Assembly: GCA_050246995.1 (NCBI GenBank) | Contig: JBFWVA010000006.1 | Span: 194,480 to 258,479, forward strand | DNA: 64,000 nt | DNA from: SHVO01 sp050246995 | GTDB taxonomy: Bacteria; Pseudomonadota; Alphaproteobacteria; Rhodospirillales; Rhodospirillaceae | Reading direction: 5' to 3' | In this document: in pieces, positions 9,320-18,491 of the stretch | How positions within the stretch are numbered: position 1 is the stretch's first letter | How the letters are laid out: the number at the start of each line of letters is the position of its first letter | The notes under the pieces: generated by a model | Told to the model about the DNA's origin: nothing | Seen by the model: only the letters and a program-made list of their open reading frames with translations | Database searches by the model: none | Position numbers and translations under genes: made by a program

Positions 9320-11199
9320 TCGGGCGCAAGTCCCTGCTCATGCCTGCTCCACATCTCGCGGAAGGCGGACTCGAGATCGCGCGCATAGCGAACCGTATCA
9401 AATAGCGCGCTCGTTGCCGCACCTTCATGGAGCCGCCGCCGCAACGCGGCGAGGACACCTGGCTCTCTCGCCAAACGCACCGCGAGGCGCTCGTACTCCT
9501 CAGCCGTCTGCGCAATCAACTCGGGCAAACCTACAGCGTTGAGCAAACTCGCTCCCACGCGCGCGGGGAAGGCGCCTCCGAGGCATGTGACGACAGGAAC
9601 GCCCATCAGCAACGAGTCGCTACCTGTGGTATGGGCGTTGTAGTGGAATGTATCCAGGAACAGATCCGCTTGCGGATAGCGGGAGAGATAAGTCGCCAAC
9701 GGAGCGCGCGGAGCAAAAACAAGACGATCGGGAGCAACACCTCGCGCTTTCGCTTCCTCGCGTAAATTCCGCTTCGCGGTCGCAGCGCCATCAAGGAGCC
9801 AAAGCACGCTATCCTCGACACCATGTAGAAGCCGCATCCAAACATCGAATACGTCGGGCGTAATCTTGGCGAAACTGTTGAAGCAACAGAACACGAAACC
9901 TTTCTCCGGCAGTCCCAATTCGGTGCGCGACACCGACTTCACGCCGGCGCGTGTGGCGGCGGTATTGGGTTGATAGGAATGAGGCATCGTCACAACGTGT
10001 TCGGCGAAGTCCGCGAAATGCTCCAGCGGCGTCACGAAGCGGTCGCCGATGATATAGTCATAGACCTCCGTACCGAGCGTGCCCGGATAGCCGAGATAGT
10101 TGACGTGTAGCGGCGCGGCCCCCGCGGCAAAGATTCCAGGGCGGGAGAGCGCTGTGTAACCGTTGATATCCAGCGCGATATGAATTCCTTTTCCACGTGC
10201 GAGCTTGGCGATATCGCCGTCGGTCATGTCCAGTACGTCGATAAATTCATCACAGGACTTGCGGATGCGTTCGCGTGTCGCACTTCGGGAATCGCCGCCG
10301 AATGAAAAGGCGATCACTTCAAATCGGGCGCGGTCGTGAGCGGCAAAAAGATCGACAAGAAGCTGCCCGATGGGATGGTCGTGGAGATCGGACGAGAAAT
10401 AGCCGATTCGTATCTTTCTGGCCGCAGGCGTCGACGGGCGTTCGCCAACGACCGGGTTATTCATCGCAAAATACGTCTCGGCAACCTTCTTTTGCTGAGC
10501 GGGCGATGACGGAATAAACGTCATGACATAGGGCTGCACGACGGCTTTACCCGCCTCGACCCCAGCCAGAAGGTTTGCCGTCTTCTGCGCGAAGCCGTCC
10601 CATTCACAGACCTGCAGCGCGAGCATCATCGCCTCGCCTGCAAGCAAATCGAGGTCTGGATCAATTTCCAGCGCGCACTCCAAATCCGCAAGTGCGCGCT
10701 CCGGCTGCCTTGCGTCCTTAAATGCGAGTCCACGCAACGCGAGCGCGCGCGCCGATTCCTGCTCTATGGCCAGAGCCGCATCGCATGCGGCGAGCGCTTC
10801 CTGAAATTTCCCGCAAGCGCGGAGGACGGTCGCCTGTATGAAATGAGCATCGAAAGATGTGGGGTTAGCCGCCACCGCCTTTCCGCTGGCCTCGAGGGCG
10901 GACGTGAATAGCCGCGCTTTCAGAAAATCGCCGGCTTGCACAACAAACTCGTCCCCGGCCAGTTCGGCGCGCGCGCGCCTCGCCTCGAGATGATCGGGAT
11001 TCGCAGCAAGTGCACGATCAAGAAAGGCGGCCCCTACAGCGAACTGGCCGCGCTGTAATTCCAGCATGCCCCGTAGATGCAAGGTATCCGCGTGCGTTGA
11101 AAACGTCTCCAGGACGCGATCATAGAGAGCTGAGGCCTCATCGAGGCGGCCACTCCGATGAAGCTCGGTGGCCTTATGGAAAATTTCCTCAGGCGTCAC
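9301..11199 (-). CDS. TPR/SPINDLY-type O-glycosyltransferase, second copy
   Basis: 632 residues from a GTG at 11199 whose bases overlap the upstream gene's stop (GTGA, 4-base overlap), so translation is coupled; an ATG 22 codons earlier gives an unlikely basic extension. The N-terminal third is tetratricopeptide repeats (for example SGRLDEASALYDRVL, GKFQEALAACDAAL). The C-terminal part is the GT41 O-GlcNAc-transferase-like catalytic region: IRIGYFSSDLHDHPIG, DINGYTALSRPGIFA, VNYLGYPGTLG, YIIGDRFVTP and DLFLDTFHYNAHTTGSD. GT41 enzymes transfer sugar from a UDP-sugar to Ser/Thr of proteins, usually in the cytoplasm. Its acceptor is unknown. It is a paralogue of the gene at 11196-13391, apparently by tandem duplication. 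Confidence 0.87.
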   Translation of the reverse strand: MTPEEIFHKATELHRSGRLDEASALYDRVLETFSTHADTLHLRGMLELQRGQFAVGAAFLDRALAANPDHLEARRARAELAGDEFVVQAGDFLKARLFTSALEASGKAVAANPTSFDAHFIQATVLRACGKFQEALAACDAALAIEQESARALALRGLAFKDARQPERALADLECALEIDPDLDLLAGEAMMLALQVCEWDGFAQKTANLLAGVEAGKAVVQPYVMTFIPSSPAQQKKVAETYFAMNNPVVGERPSTPAARKIRIGYFSSDLHDHPIGQLLVDLFAAHDRARFEVIAFSFGGDSRSATRERIRKSCDEFIDVLDMTDGDIAKLARGKGIHIALDINGYTALSRPGIFAAGAAPLHVNYLGYPGTLGTEVYDYIIGDRFVTPLEHFADFAEHVVTMPHSYQPNTAATRAGVKSVSRTELGLPEKGFVFCCFNSFAKITPDVFDVWMRLLHGVEDSVLWLLDGAATAKRNLREEAKARGVAPDRLVFAPRAPLATYLSRYPQADLFLDTFHYNAHTTGSDSLLMGVPVVTCLGGAFPARVGASLLNAVGLPELIAQTAEEYERLAVRLAREPGVLAALRRRLHEGAATSALFDTVRYARDLESAFREMWSRHEQGLAPDHITVR

Positions 11200-13391
11200 G
11201 TCCGCGCTCCGGCGGGTTCCACCACGATATGATCCGGAGGCAGCCCCTGCTCGCAACGAGCCCACATTGCCTGGTAGGCGGATTCAAGCATACGAGTATA
11301 GCGCTTGGTATCGAAGAGCGGACGTTCTGTGATGTTGCGCGCGAGCTTCGCGCGCACGTCAGCCAGGGACACGGGGCTGCGCGCAAGTTCTAAGGCAATT
11401 TCTTCATACGCTGCGGCGTCGGTAGCAATGAGTTCAGGCAGACCGATAGCCGTCAGAAGGCTTGCGCCTACCCGGCCGGGGAATGCCGGCCCGAGGCAGG
11501 TCACGACCGGCAGCCCGACCAACAGCGCCTCGCAAGCGGTGGCATGTGCGTTGTAGTAGAATGTATCCAGAAAGAGATCCGCAGCCCGGTAACGTGCGAG
11601 ATACTCGAGCCCGGGCGTACGCGGCGCGAAAATCAGGCGCTCCGGGGCCACGCCGCGTTCTTTCGCTTCTCTCTGCAAATTGCGTTTTGCCATGGCGCCA
11701 GGATCGTTGAGCCACAGCGCACTGCCATCGACCGCTCTCAAGAGACGCATCCAGACTTCAAAAGCGTCCGGCGTGATCTTGAAGGGCGCGTTGAAACTGC
11801 AAAAGGCGAACCCGCCTTCCGGCAACCCCAACTCGGCCCGTGTGGACAGACGCGCCGGGATATGACGATTGATGTCGTTGGTGACGAGATAAGTATCCGG
11901 CATGGTCACAATGCGCTCGGAATACCCATCATAATGCGCGGGCGGCGTAACCAGCGCGTCGCCGATGATGTAGTGGTGACAAGGCGTGCCCATGGTCGAG
12001 GGGTAACCCAAATAATTGACCTGCACCGGCGCCGCGCCCGCAGCAAAAATGCCGGTCCGATTGCTGCCGGTATAACCGTTCAGGTCAACAGCGATATGGA
12101 TTCCCTTCTCTCGCGCCAGCGCAGCCGCTTCCGCATCGTTCATGGCGAAAACGTCGATGAACTCATCGCAGGCGCGGGCGATCCGCTTCTTGTTTGCGCT
12201 ACCCGGGCTACCGCCAAACGCAAAACCGAAGATTTCAAATCGCGAACGGTCGTGCGCCTCCAGAAGGCCGACAATCAGTTGACCAACGGGGTGCTCGTGG
12301 AAGTCCGAGGAAAAATAACCGATTCTGATCTTCCCGGTGGATGAACTATTCTGCGGGACACGCGCAGCCGCGGGTAAATATTGGTCGGCGAAATACCGCG
12401 CGGCCAGCGTACGATGCTGAACGGGCGTTGCCGGCAGGGAGTTCAAAACAAACGGCTGCGCGGGCAGATTTCCGGCGTCGACCGCCGCCAAAAGATCCGC
12501 AACCCTTTGTTCGAAGCCATCCCATTCGCAATTCCGCAGCGCATGAAACACCGCTTCACCGCGGATGAGTTTGTAGCCAGGATCGATATCGAGGACCGCT
12601 TCGAAGTCTGCGAGCGCGCGTTCGGCCTGCTTCATTTCCATGAAGGTCAGCCCACGCAGCGCATAAATCTCAGCGGAATCCGGATCGATAGCCAGCGCGC
12701 GGTCGCAATCGGCCACGGCCTCCTGATACCGGCGCAACGCGAGCAGAATACGGCCGCGCGCGAACAGCGCCGCGAATGATTGTGGATTGAGAGCCAGCGC
12801 TTTCTCACAGGCAGCGAGTGCGGGAATGGGGGCTCTACCGTCGAGAAGCGCAATAGCCTCACGCACAAAGTCGTCGGCGACAGGTTGACCTTGCGCGCCG
12901 GCGGCCGCGCTTTTTGGCGGGTCCACAGAGCGCTCCATTTTCCCTAGCGCTTCCGCGCGCGCCTCAAGTATCTGCGGCCCCGCTATCCCTTTCGCCAAGG
13001 CGCGCGCGCAGACCTCCAGGGCTTCGTCGTAGAGGCCGTCATGGTTGAGCGCGGCGGCGAGATTTGTGAAAGCGCCGGGCAACTCCGGGTCTATCTCAAG
13101 CGCCCGCCGCGCGCTGGCGGCCGCTTCGGCATACCGCTCAAGCCCGATGAATGCGGCTGCGCGGTTGGCATGAGCCGCGGCGAAATTGGGTTGAACTTTA
13201 AGCGCACGCTCAAACCGCACGAGCGCGTCGTGGTAGCGCGCTCGATGCACATCGATCAGCGCGCGAAGCTGAAGCGTATCGGGATGGTCGGGAAACCGCG
13301 CGAGCAACTGCTCGTAGAGAGACGCGGCCTCGTCCAACTGCCCCGACTGATGCAGGGCCACAGCCGAACGAAAAGCCGCGTTCGGATCCAT
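11196..13391 (-). CDS. TPR/SPINDLY-type O-glycosyltransferase, first copy
   Basis: 731 residues: two blocks of TPR units (about residues 1-140 and 185-300) separated by a PPKSAAAGAQG linker, then a GT41-type catalytic region with IRIGYFSSDFHEHPVG, VDLNGYTGSNRTGIFA, VNYLGYPSTMG, YIIGDALVTP, ERLIFAPR and DLFLDTFYYNAHATACE. The same motifs occur in the next gene downstream, so the pair are paralogues. The ATG at 13391 is 7 bases after the hpnH stop, and the order ispH-hpnH-this gene-second copy indicates one minus-strand transcript. Known function of the family is protein O-glycosylation; a role in hopanoid modification has not been described to my knowledge and would be inference from context only. 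Confidence 0.87.
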   Translation of the reverse strand: MDPNAAFRSAVALHQSGQLDEAASLYEQLLARFPDHPDTLQLRALIDVHRARYHDALVRFERALKVQPNFAAAHANRAAAFIGLERYAEAAASARRALEIDPELPGAFTNLAAALNHDGLYDEALEVCARALAKGIAGPQILEARAEALGKMERSVDPPKSAAAGAQGQPVADDFVREAIALLDGRAPIPALAACEKALALNPQSFAALFARGRILLALRRYQEAVADCDRALAIDPDSAEIYALRGLTFMEMKQAERALADFEAVLDIDPGYKLIRGEAVFHALRNCEWDGFEQRVADLLAAVDAGNLPAQPFVLNSLPATPVQHRTLAARYFADQYLPAAARVPQNSSSTGKIRIGYFSSDFHEHPVGQLIVGLLEAHDRSRFEIFGFAFGGSPGSANKKRIARACDEFIDVFAMNDAEAAALAREKGIHIAVDLNGYTGSNRTGIFAAGAAPVQVNYLGYPSTMGTPCHHYIIGDALVTPPAHYDGYSERIVTMPDTYLVTNDINRHIPARLSTRAELGLPEGGFAFCSFNAPFKITPDAFEVWMRLLRAVDGSALWLNDPGAMAKRNLQREAKERGVAPERLIFAPRTPGLEYLARYRAADLFLDTFYYNAHATACEALLVGLPVVTCLGPAFPGRVGASLLTAIGLPELIATDAAAYEEIALELARSPVSLADVRAKLARNITERPLFDTKRYTRMLESAYQAMWARCEQGLPPDHIVVEPAGART

Positions 13392-13398
13392 ACGTCCG

Positions 13399-14541
13399 TT
13401 AGCCGACCTTCGCGCGGCGCGGCTCTTCGTGCAAATCCTTCACGAAGGTCTGGACCTGCTTTTCGAACACGTATTCGGCGGGGCGCTGCTTATCGAGCGC
13501 GATTTCCGGCGCCATTGGACCTTCCGTATCCACGCCCTTGAGGAACACTTTGAGCGCCTTTAACGGACGGTTGACGGTATCGACGACCGAGGTCGGTTCG
13601 AAGCCACAGTGGACCATGCAATTGGCGCACTTCTCGTACTTACCGACTCCGTACTGGTCCCATTGGGTAGTTTCCATCAACTCAGTGAAACTCTTCGCAT
13701 AACCTTCGCCCACCAGGTAGCACGGGCGCTGCCAGCCGAAGACGTTGCGCGTTGGGTTGCCCCACGGCGTGCATTCGTACGTCTGGTTGCCGGCGAGGAA
13801 ATCGAGATACATGCTCGACTGGTTGAATTTCCAGTTCCGGCCGTTCGTCTTACCGAGACGGAAGATAGAGCGGAAGAGTTCCTTGGTTTGGCGTCGCGAA
13901 AGGAAGTGGTCCTGCACGGGCGCGCGTTCATAAGCGTAGCCCGGCGAAACGGTCACACCTTCCACACCCAGCGTCGCGACATAGTCGAAGAATTCCGCAA
14001 CGCGCGCGGGCACCGCGTTCGAATTGAACAGAGTGCAGTTGACCGTTACGCGGAAACCGCGCGACGTGGCTTCCTTGATCGCTTCTACGGCGCGCTCGAA
14101 TACGCCTTCCTGCGATACGGCGTGATCGTGCTCTGCCTTGAGGCCGTCGAGATGAACCGAAAAGGTCAAATACGGGCTCGGCGTGAACTGATCGATCTTC
14201 TTCTTCAGAAGCAGCGCATTTGTACAGAGGTATACGAACTTCTTGCGGGCCACGAGGCCCTCGACGATCTCCTTGATCTCCTTATGCAGGAGAGGCTCGC
14301 CACCCGGAATAGACACCACCGGCGCGCCGCATTCTTCCGCCGCCTGGAAGCATTCTTCCGGCGATAGGCGCTTGTTCAGGATCGAATCTGGATAGTCGAT
14401 TTTGCCGCAGCCGTTACAAGCGAGGTTACAGCGGAACAAGGGCTCGAGCATGAGCACGAGCGGGTAGCGCGCGTTGCCGCGCAGCTTCTGCTTAAGGATA
14501 TACGCGCCGACACGAACGGCTTGGATCAACGGAACGCCCAC
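13399..14541 (-). CDS. hpnH: Adenosylhopene synthase HpnH (radical SAM)
   Basis: 380 residues. The radical SAM cluster motif CxxxCxxC is present at Cys38, Cys42 and Cys45 (RCNLACNGCGK), followed by a GGEPLLH motif near residue 77. A C-terminal cysteine group (YEKCANCMVHCGFEP) fits the usual HpnH tail. HpnH adds the 5'-deoxyadenosyl radical to diploptene, giving adenosylhopene and committing flux to extended C35 hopanoids. It starts 9 bases after the ispH stop and is followed after 7 bases by the first SPINDLY-type gene, where other bacteria often have hpnI. The partner nucleosidase hpnG sits about 5 kb away on the other strand. Confidence 0.94.
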   Translation of the reverse strand: MGVPLIQAVRVGAYILKQKLRGNARYPLVLMLEPLFRCNLACNGCGKIDYPDSILNKRLSPEECFQAAEECGAPVVSIPGGEPLLHKEIKEIVEGLVARKKFVYLCTNALLLKKKIDQFTPSPYLTFSVHLDGLKAEHDHAVSQEGVFERAVEAIKEATSRGFRVTVNCTLFNSNAVPARVAEFFDYVATLGVEGVTVSPGYAYERAPVQDHFLSRRQTKELFRSIFRLGKTNGRNWKFNQSSMYLDFLAGNQTYECTPWGNPTRNVFGWQRPCYLVGEGYAKSFTELMETTQWDQYGVGKYEKCANCMVHCGFEPTSVVDTVNRPLKALKVFLKGVDTEGPMAPEIALDKQRPAEYVFEKQVQTFVKDLHEEPRRAKVG

Positions 14542-14550
14542 GGAAAACTC

Positions 14551-15489
14551 CTACGACGCGATCTGCATATCGCGCAGTTGCTGCGGCAGCTTGAAAACGA
14601 TGTTCTCGGTGACGCCTTCCAGCGGCTCGACATCGACATCGCCGAAAGTACGAAGTTTAGCAATCAACTCATCCACCAGCGCTTCTGGCGCCGACGCGCC
14701 GGCGGTGACGCCGACGACGCCCTTTCCTTCCAACCACTTCGGATCGAGCGCGCTGGCGTCGTCAATCAAGTAGCTGGGGATATCCATGTCCTCGCCAAGA
14801 TCGCGCAGACGATTGGAATTAGAGCTGTTTTTCGCGCCAAGGACCAAGATGACATCCGAGCGGCGTGCAAGTTCGCGCACCGCCTGCTGACGGTTCTGCG
14901 TGGCGTAGCAGATGTCCTTTACGTCAGGCCCTTCGATCTCCGGGAAGCGCGTCTTGAGCACCGTGATGATGTCGCGGGTGTCGTCGACGGAAAGCGTGGT
15001 CTGCGTGACATACGCGAGTTTCGTGCCCTCAGCGATATCGAGCTTCATCGCTTCATCGACCGATCCGATAAGGTGCACCTTCCCGTCGATCTGCCCGAGC
15101 GTGCCTTCCACTTCGATGTGACCGGCGTGGCCGATCAGGATCACTTCGTAGCCGCCCTTGGAATAGCGCTGCCCTTGCGTGTGGACCTTGGCGACAAGCG
15201 GGCACGTAGCGTCGAGGATATCGAGGTTGCGACCTTGGGCATCCTTCACGACCGCGCGGGAAACCCCGTGCGCGGAAAACACCGTGACGGCGCCTGTCGG
15301 AATGTCGGCGATGTCGTCGACGAACACCGCGCCTTTAGCCCGAAGGCCGTCAACCACGCGCTTATTGTGGACGATCTCGTGGCGCACATAGACCGGCGGG
15401 CCGAATTTCTTCAGCGCCAGTTCGACGATATCTACGGCTCGCACGACACCGGCGCAAAAGCCCCGCGGCTGTGCCAGTAACACCTTCAT
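14551..15489 (-). CDS. ispH: 4-hydroxy-3-methylbut-2-enyl diphosphate reductase
   Basis: 312 residues, standard length for IspH (LytB), the iron-sulfur enzyme making IPP and DMAPP in the last MEP-pathway step. The three cluster cysteines are recognisable in PRGFCAG (Cys12), DATCPLV and KDICYATQNRQ. Other family motifs seen are the YVRHEIVHN and SAHGVS histidine segments. It is the first gene of the minus-strand unit ispH-hpnH-two SPINDLY-type genes, so together with dxs it places both ends of the MEP pathway inside the hopanoid region. It diverges from the membrane-protein gene at 15650, leaving about 160 bases for promoters. Confidence 0.97.
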   Translation of the reverse strand: MKVLLAQPRGFCAGVVRAVDIVELALKKFGPPVYVRHEIVHNKRVVDGLRAKGAVFVDDIADIPTGAVTVFSAHGVSRAVVKDAQGRNLDILDATCPLVAKVHTQGQRYSKGGYEVILIGHAGHIEVEGTLGQIDGKVHLIGSVDEAMKLDIAEGTKLAYVTQTTLSVDDTRDIITVLKTRFPEIEGPDVKDICYATQNRQQAVRELARRSDVILVLGAKNSSNSNRLRDLGEDMDIPSYLIDDASALDPKWLEGKGVVGVTAGASAPEALVDELIAKLRTFGDVDVEPLEGVTENIVFKLPQQLRDMQIAS

Positions 15490-15649
15490 AGAGACGCGCC
15501 TCGCGATTGATTTGGCGGTTAATTATACCCTGGCCGCAGGATGGCCAAGGCGAACTCGCGGGTTTCCCGACGACCCGCCCCGCCCAAGCGCGCCGAAAAA
15601 GCCTTCTGTTGCAAGAAAATACTGTTTTTCCAAAGACTTGTCGATCAAT

Positions 15650-16252
15650 ATGTGGTCCATGCAACGCATTGCAATCCTAGCGATAAGCTGTTGGTCGGGC
15701 TTCCTGGTCATGGGCTTTGAAATGTTGAGTGGGCGGATTCTGGCCCCCACGTTCGGCAGCAGCATCTATGTCTGGGGCGCCATCATCACGGTTTTCATGC
15801 TGGCTCTCTCGGTGGGCTATCTACTCGGCGGGCGCCTCTCGATGAAACACCCGACGATGGCCAAGCTGTGCCTGATCCATGCGGCGGCCGGCGCCATGCT
15901 GCTGCCGGTCCTAGTCTTTGAAATACCTGTCCTGGATGGGATTTTCGGGATCACGCAAGACCCGCGTCTCGGCTCTCTAATGGCCAGCGTCATTCTTTTC
16001 TTCGCCCCCGCGGTGCTCTCGGGGATGGTGACACCCTATGCGGTGCGGCTCTTGGTCGAGGACGCCCAAGCGGCCGGATTTTATGCGGGCCTGCAATACT
16101 TTTTCTCTACTTTCTTCAGCGCGGCGGGCACACTTCTGACATCCTTCTGGTTTGTCTTATTGTTCGACGTCGACCAAATCCTGCTCCTGCTTTTCGGAAT
16201 CACGGAGGTGGTCGCGCTTATGGCATTCCTCCTCTCGCGCAAAAGGGTCTGA
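15650..16252 (+). CDS. Membrane half of a fused MFS/spermidine synthase-like protein
   Basis: About 200 residues, almost all hydrophobic, with roughly six transmembrane helices; FEMLSGRILAPTFGSSIYVWG near the N-terminus matches the membrane domain that precedes SpeE-like domains in fused MFS/spermidine synthase proteins. The start is uncertain: ATG at 15650 or 15659, neither with a good Shine-Dalgarno; the open frame continues upstream to 15512 with a proline- and arginine-rich segment I regard as non-coding. The catalytic half is a separate gene starting 1 base after this stop codon, so the two probably function as one complex. The substrate is unknown. Confidence 0.75.
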   Translation: MWSMQRIAILAISCWSGFLVMGFEMLSGRILAPTFGSSIYVWGAIITVFMLALSVGYLLGGRLSMKHPTMAKLCLIHAAAGAMLLPVLVFEIPVLDGIFGITQDPRLGSLMASVILFFAPAVLSGMVTPYAVRLLVEDAQAAGFYAGLQYFFSTFFSAAGTLLTSFWFVLLFDVDQILLLLFGITEVVALMAFLLSRKRV

Positions 16253-16253
16253 C

Positions 16254-17141
16254 ATGGTTTCTCGTCGTCCTATCGGTCTGCTGGCACTTTTGTGTACGCT
16301 TGTCGCCGCGCTACCGGCCGCAGCGGTTCAGATCCACTCTGAGCGCTCGCTTTACCGCAATCTGTTTGTCGTCGAGGACAACGGCTTGCGCTGCCTCACA
16401 TTCCGCCGCGCTGTGGCCACCGAACGCCAGACATGTCAGCGCACGGGCGAGCCCGACCACCTCGTCTTCCCCTATACACGTATGATGCTAGGCTCGCTGC
16501 TGGTGAAGCCCGATCCGAAGCGCGTGCTGGTCATCGGGCTTGGCGGCGGCACGCTGCCGATGGCCCTGCGCCAAATGTTCCCGGACATCGACATCGATGT
16601 CGTGGAAATCGACCCGGCCGTGACGCGCGTGGCCGAGAAGTTCTTCGGCTTTAAGCGCGATGCGAAGCTGAACGTGCACGAGGAAGATGGCCGCGTGTTC
16701 GTGAAAAAGGCCCTCCGCGCCGGCACGAAGTATGACATCATCATGCTCGACGCCTTCGAGGACGAATACATCCCCGAACATATGTCGACCAAGGAGTTCT
16801 TGCTCGAAGTGAAAAGCGTCATGACACCTGACGGCGTCGTTGCCGCGAACACATTCTCAAGCAACCGCTTGTACCCGTACGAATCGGCCACTTATGAAAG
16901 CGTCTTCGGGCCTTTCTATAATCTCAAGCTCGGCAACCGCATCATTTACGCCCAACCCAACAAGCTGGTGGACAAAGCGACGCTAACCGCCAACGCCAAA
17001 AAGTTCGAGGCTCAATTCGACAAACGCGGCTTCAAGCCGGACTGGTTGCTTGAAATGGCCACTTCCGAGCGCGATTGGGATAAGAACACGCGCATCCTGA
17101 CCGATCAGTTTTCACCGTCGAATATCCTGAATTCGCGCTAA
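16254..17141 (+). CDS. SpeE-like methyltransferase-fold protein with N-terminal signal/anchor
   Basis: 295 residues from the ATG one base after the upstream stop. The Rossmann core has VLVIGLGGGTLP (about 84-95, the SAM/decarboxy-SAM glycine loop), VEIDPAV (acidic ribose-binding strand) and LDAFEDEYIPEHM (the active-site loop region of spermidine synthases). Residues 1-24 form a hydrophobic stretch ending in an Ala-rich site, which looks like a signal peptide or membrane anchor. That is odd for an enzyme needing cytoplasmic cofactor and suggests anchoring to the membrane partner encoded just upstream. True polyamine synthase activity is not demonstrated by these motifs; many such fused proteins are uncharacterised. 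Confidence 0.72.
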   Translation: MVSRRPIGLLALLCTLVAALPAAAVQIHSERSLYRNLFVVEDNGLRCLTFRRAVATERQTCQRTGEPDHLVFPYTRMMLGSLLVKPDPKRVLVIGLGGGTLPMALRQMFPDIDIDVVEIDPAVTRVAEKFFGFKRDAKLNVHEEDGRVFVKKALRAGTKYDIIMLDAFEDEYIPEHMSTKEFLLEVKSVMTPDGVVAANTFSSNRLYPYESATYESVFGPFYNLKLGNRIIYAQPNKLVDKATLTANAKKFEAQFDKRGFKPDWLLEMATSERDWDKNTRILTDQFSPSNILNSR

Positions 17142-17148
17142 CCATTCC

Positions 17149-17784
17149 ATGAGCGAAGTCGAACTTTGTCCGCGTTGCGGAAAGCCCGCGAACCTGTGCG
17201 TCTGCGAGGGCGTCACGCCCCTCAACAACAAGCACCATCTGCTGATTCTGCAGCACCCGCAGGAACAGGACGTCGAACTCGGCACCGCGCGCCTCACCGC
17301 GCTGCATTTCAAGAAGGCTTCGGTGAAAGTTGGGCTATCCTGGCCCAGCCTTGCGAAGGCCTTAGGTGAGCCCGCCGACCCGAAGCGCTGGGCGGTCCTC
17401 TATCTGGGCTCGGCGCAGGCCGCGAAGTTTCCGCCAGGACGCACGGTTGTCGCTCTCAACAAGAAGGGCGATCCCGTTCCAGATCAGGACGAGGCGTTGA
17501 AAAACTTGCAGGGCGTCATCGTGCTCGACGGCACTTGGGCACAGGCCAAGACCTTATGGTGGCGCAATGCCTGGCTCTTAAAGGCCAAACGTATCGCGCT
17601 GAAACCGACCCGTCCGTCACGGTATGGCAATCTGCGCCGTGAAGCGCGGAAAGAAGCAATTTCATCCCTCGAAGCGACCGCGCTTCTTATGAGCACGCTT
17701 GAGAACAATCCGGCGATCGCGGATGCGCTCCACGGCAGCTTCGAGAGGCTCCTGACAAAATACCGGCAGCAAAAAGCGGGTTAG
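17149..17784 (+). CDS. DTW-domain tRNA-uridine aminocarboxypropyltransferase
   Basis: 211 residues. The N-terminus has a zinc-ribbon-like cysteine set (Cys7, Cys10, Cys17, Cys19). HPQEQD (36-41) and LDGTW (126-130) are signature motifs of the DTW family; RPSRYGNLR follows as usual. Family knowledge: DTW proteins such as E. coli TapT transfer the 3-amino-3-carboxypropyl group of SAM to uridine in tRNA (acp3U). The third-position form here is DGTW rather than DxTW with another residue, consistent with the family. It follows the SpeE-like gene by 7 bases and may be co-transcribed. Its stop overlaps by 4 bases that of the convergent TPR gene. Confidence 0.82.
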   Translation: MSEVELCPRCGKPANLCVCEGVTPLNNKHHLLILQHPQEQDVELGTARLTALHFKKASVKVGLSWPSLAKALGEPADPKRWAVLYLGSAQAAKFPPGRTVVALNKKGDPVPDQDEALKNLQGVIVLDGTWAQAKTLWWRNAWLLKAKRIALKPTRPSRYGNLRREARKEAISSLEATALLMSTLENNPAIADALHGSFERLLTKYRQQKAG

Positions 17785-18428
17785 CGGGAGGACGCGGCTT
17801 TCGCCTTATCGTACGCTTCCTGCGCTTCCTTGTGCCGTCCCTTGTCGGCCCGCGCATGCGCAGGATTGATAGGCACGCCGAGCGCCTTTTCGAGATAAGG
17901 CAGCGCCTCTTTCGGCTGCCTGCGCTGAAGAAGAAAATCCCCGTAGAAGTAATTCGCTTCACGCCCGTCGCGGTCGTGAGCAAGCGCTTGCTTAAGGTGC
18001 GCTTCGGCTTTGCTGTTGCTGCCGAAAGAGATCGGCCAGCCCGGCACCTCGTAATAGAGTGAACCGAGATTTGTATGCACCGCGCCATTCATGGCCGCGC
18101 CGTCGATCTTCTCTGCTTGCTCGAGCAGTTCGCGCGCGCTGCGTAAGGCGCTGAGCGAGACCGTGTTGCTATGAACCTCCGCTTCAAGAATGTGAATCAG
18201 GGCCTCCCAGATCAGGGGTTCCGCCCGCCCAGGGTAGCGTTGCGCGAGCCCCACGGCTTCCAGATGCAGCGCCTGCACGTTCCGCAGCCGCTGGGTTTTG
18301 TCGGTCAGCTCATATTTTGTGAGCGCCCAGCGGTCCTCGAGCGCATCCATGTCCCGCTGCAGAGCGGCATCGGCGGCAAAAGCCACGGGAGACACAAAAA
18401 GCAATAGAGCGAACAGAAAAGAACGCAC
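17781..18428 (-). CDS. Periplasmic TPR-like protein, function unknown
   Basis: 215 residues from a GTG at 18428. I chose it because GGGAG lies 5 bases upstream and the product then starts with a compact signal peptide (RSFLFALLLFVSPVAFAA, cleavage after AFA). An in-frame ATG at 18443 would add five residues. The mature protein is helical; residues about 105-205 look like two or three tetratricopeptide-type units (NGAVHTNLGSLYYEV, AEAHLKQALAHDRDGREANYFYGDFLLQ, PKEALPYLEKAL). The tail KAKAASSR is basic. Nothing identifies a partner. It diverges from the DUF3095 gene across about 60 bases. Confidence 0.65.
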   Translation of the reverse strand: MRSFLFALLLFVSPVAFAADAALQRDMDALEDRWALTKYELTDKTQRLRNVQALHLEAVGLAQRYPGRAEPLIWEALIHILEAEVHSNTVSLSALRSARELLEQAEKIDGAAMNGAVHTNLGSLYYEVPGWPISFGSNSKAEAHLKQALAHDRDGREANYFYGDFLLQRRQPKEALPYLEKALGVPINPAHARADKGRHKEAQEAYDKAKAASSR

Positions 18429-18491
18429 GAAATCTCCCGGCATGACGGGCGGCATGCTAAACAGAACGACCGGAAAGCGGAAGGCCAGGGA

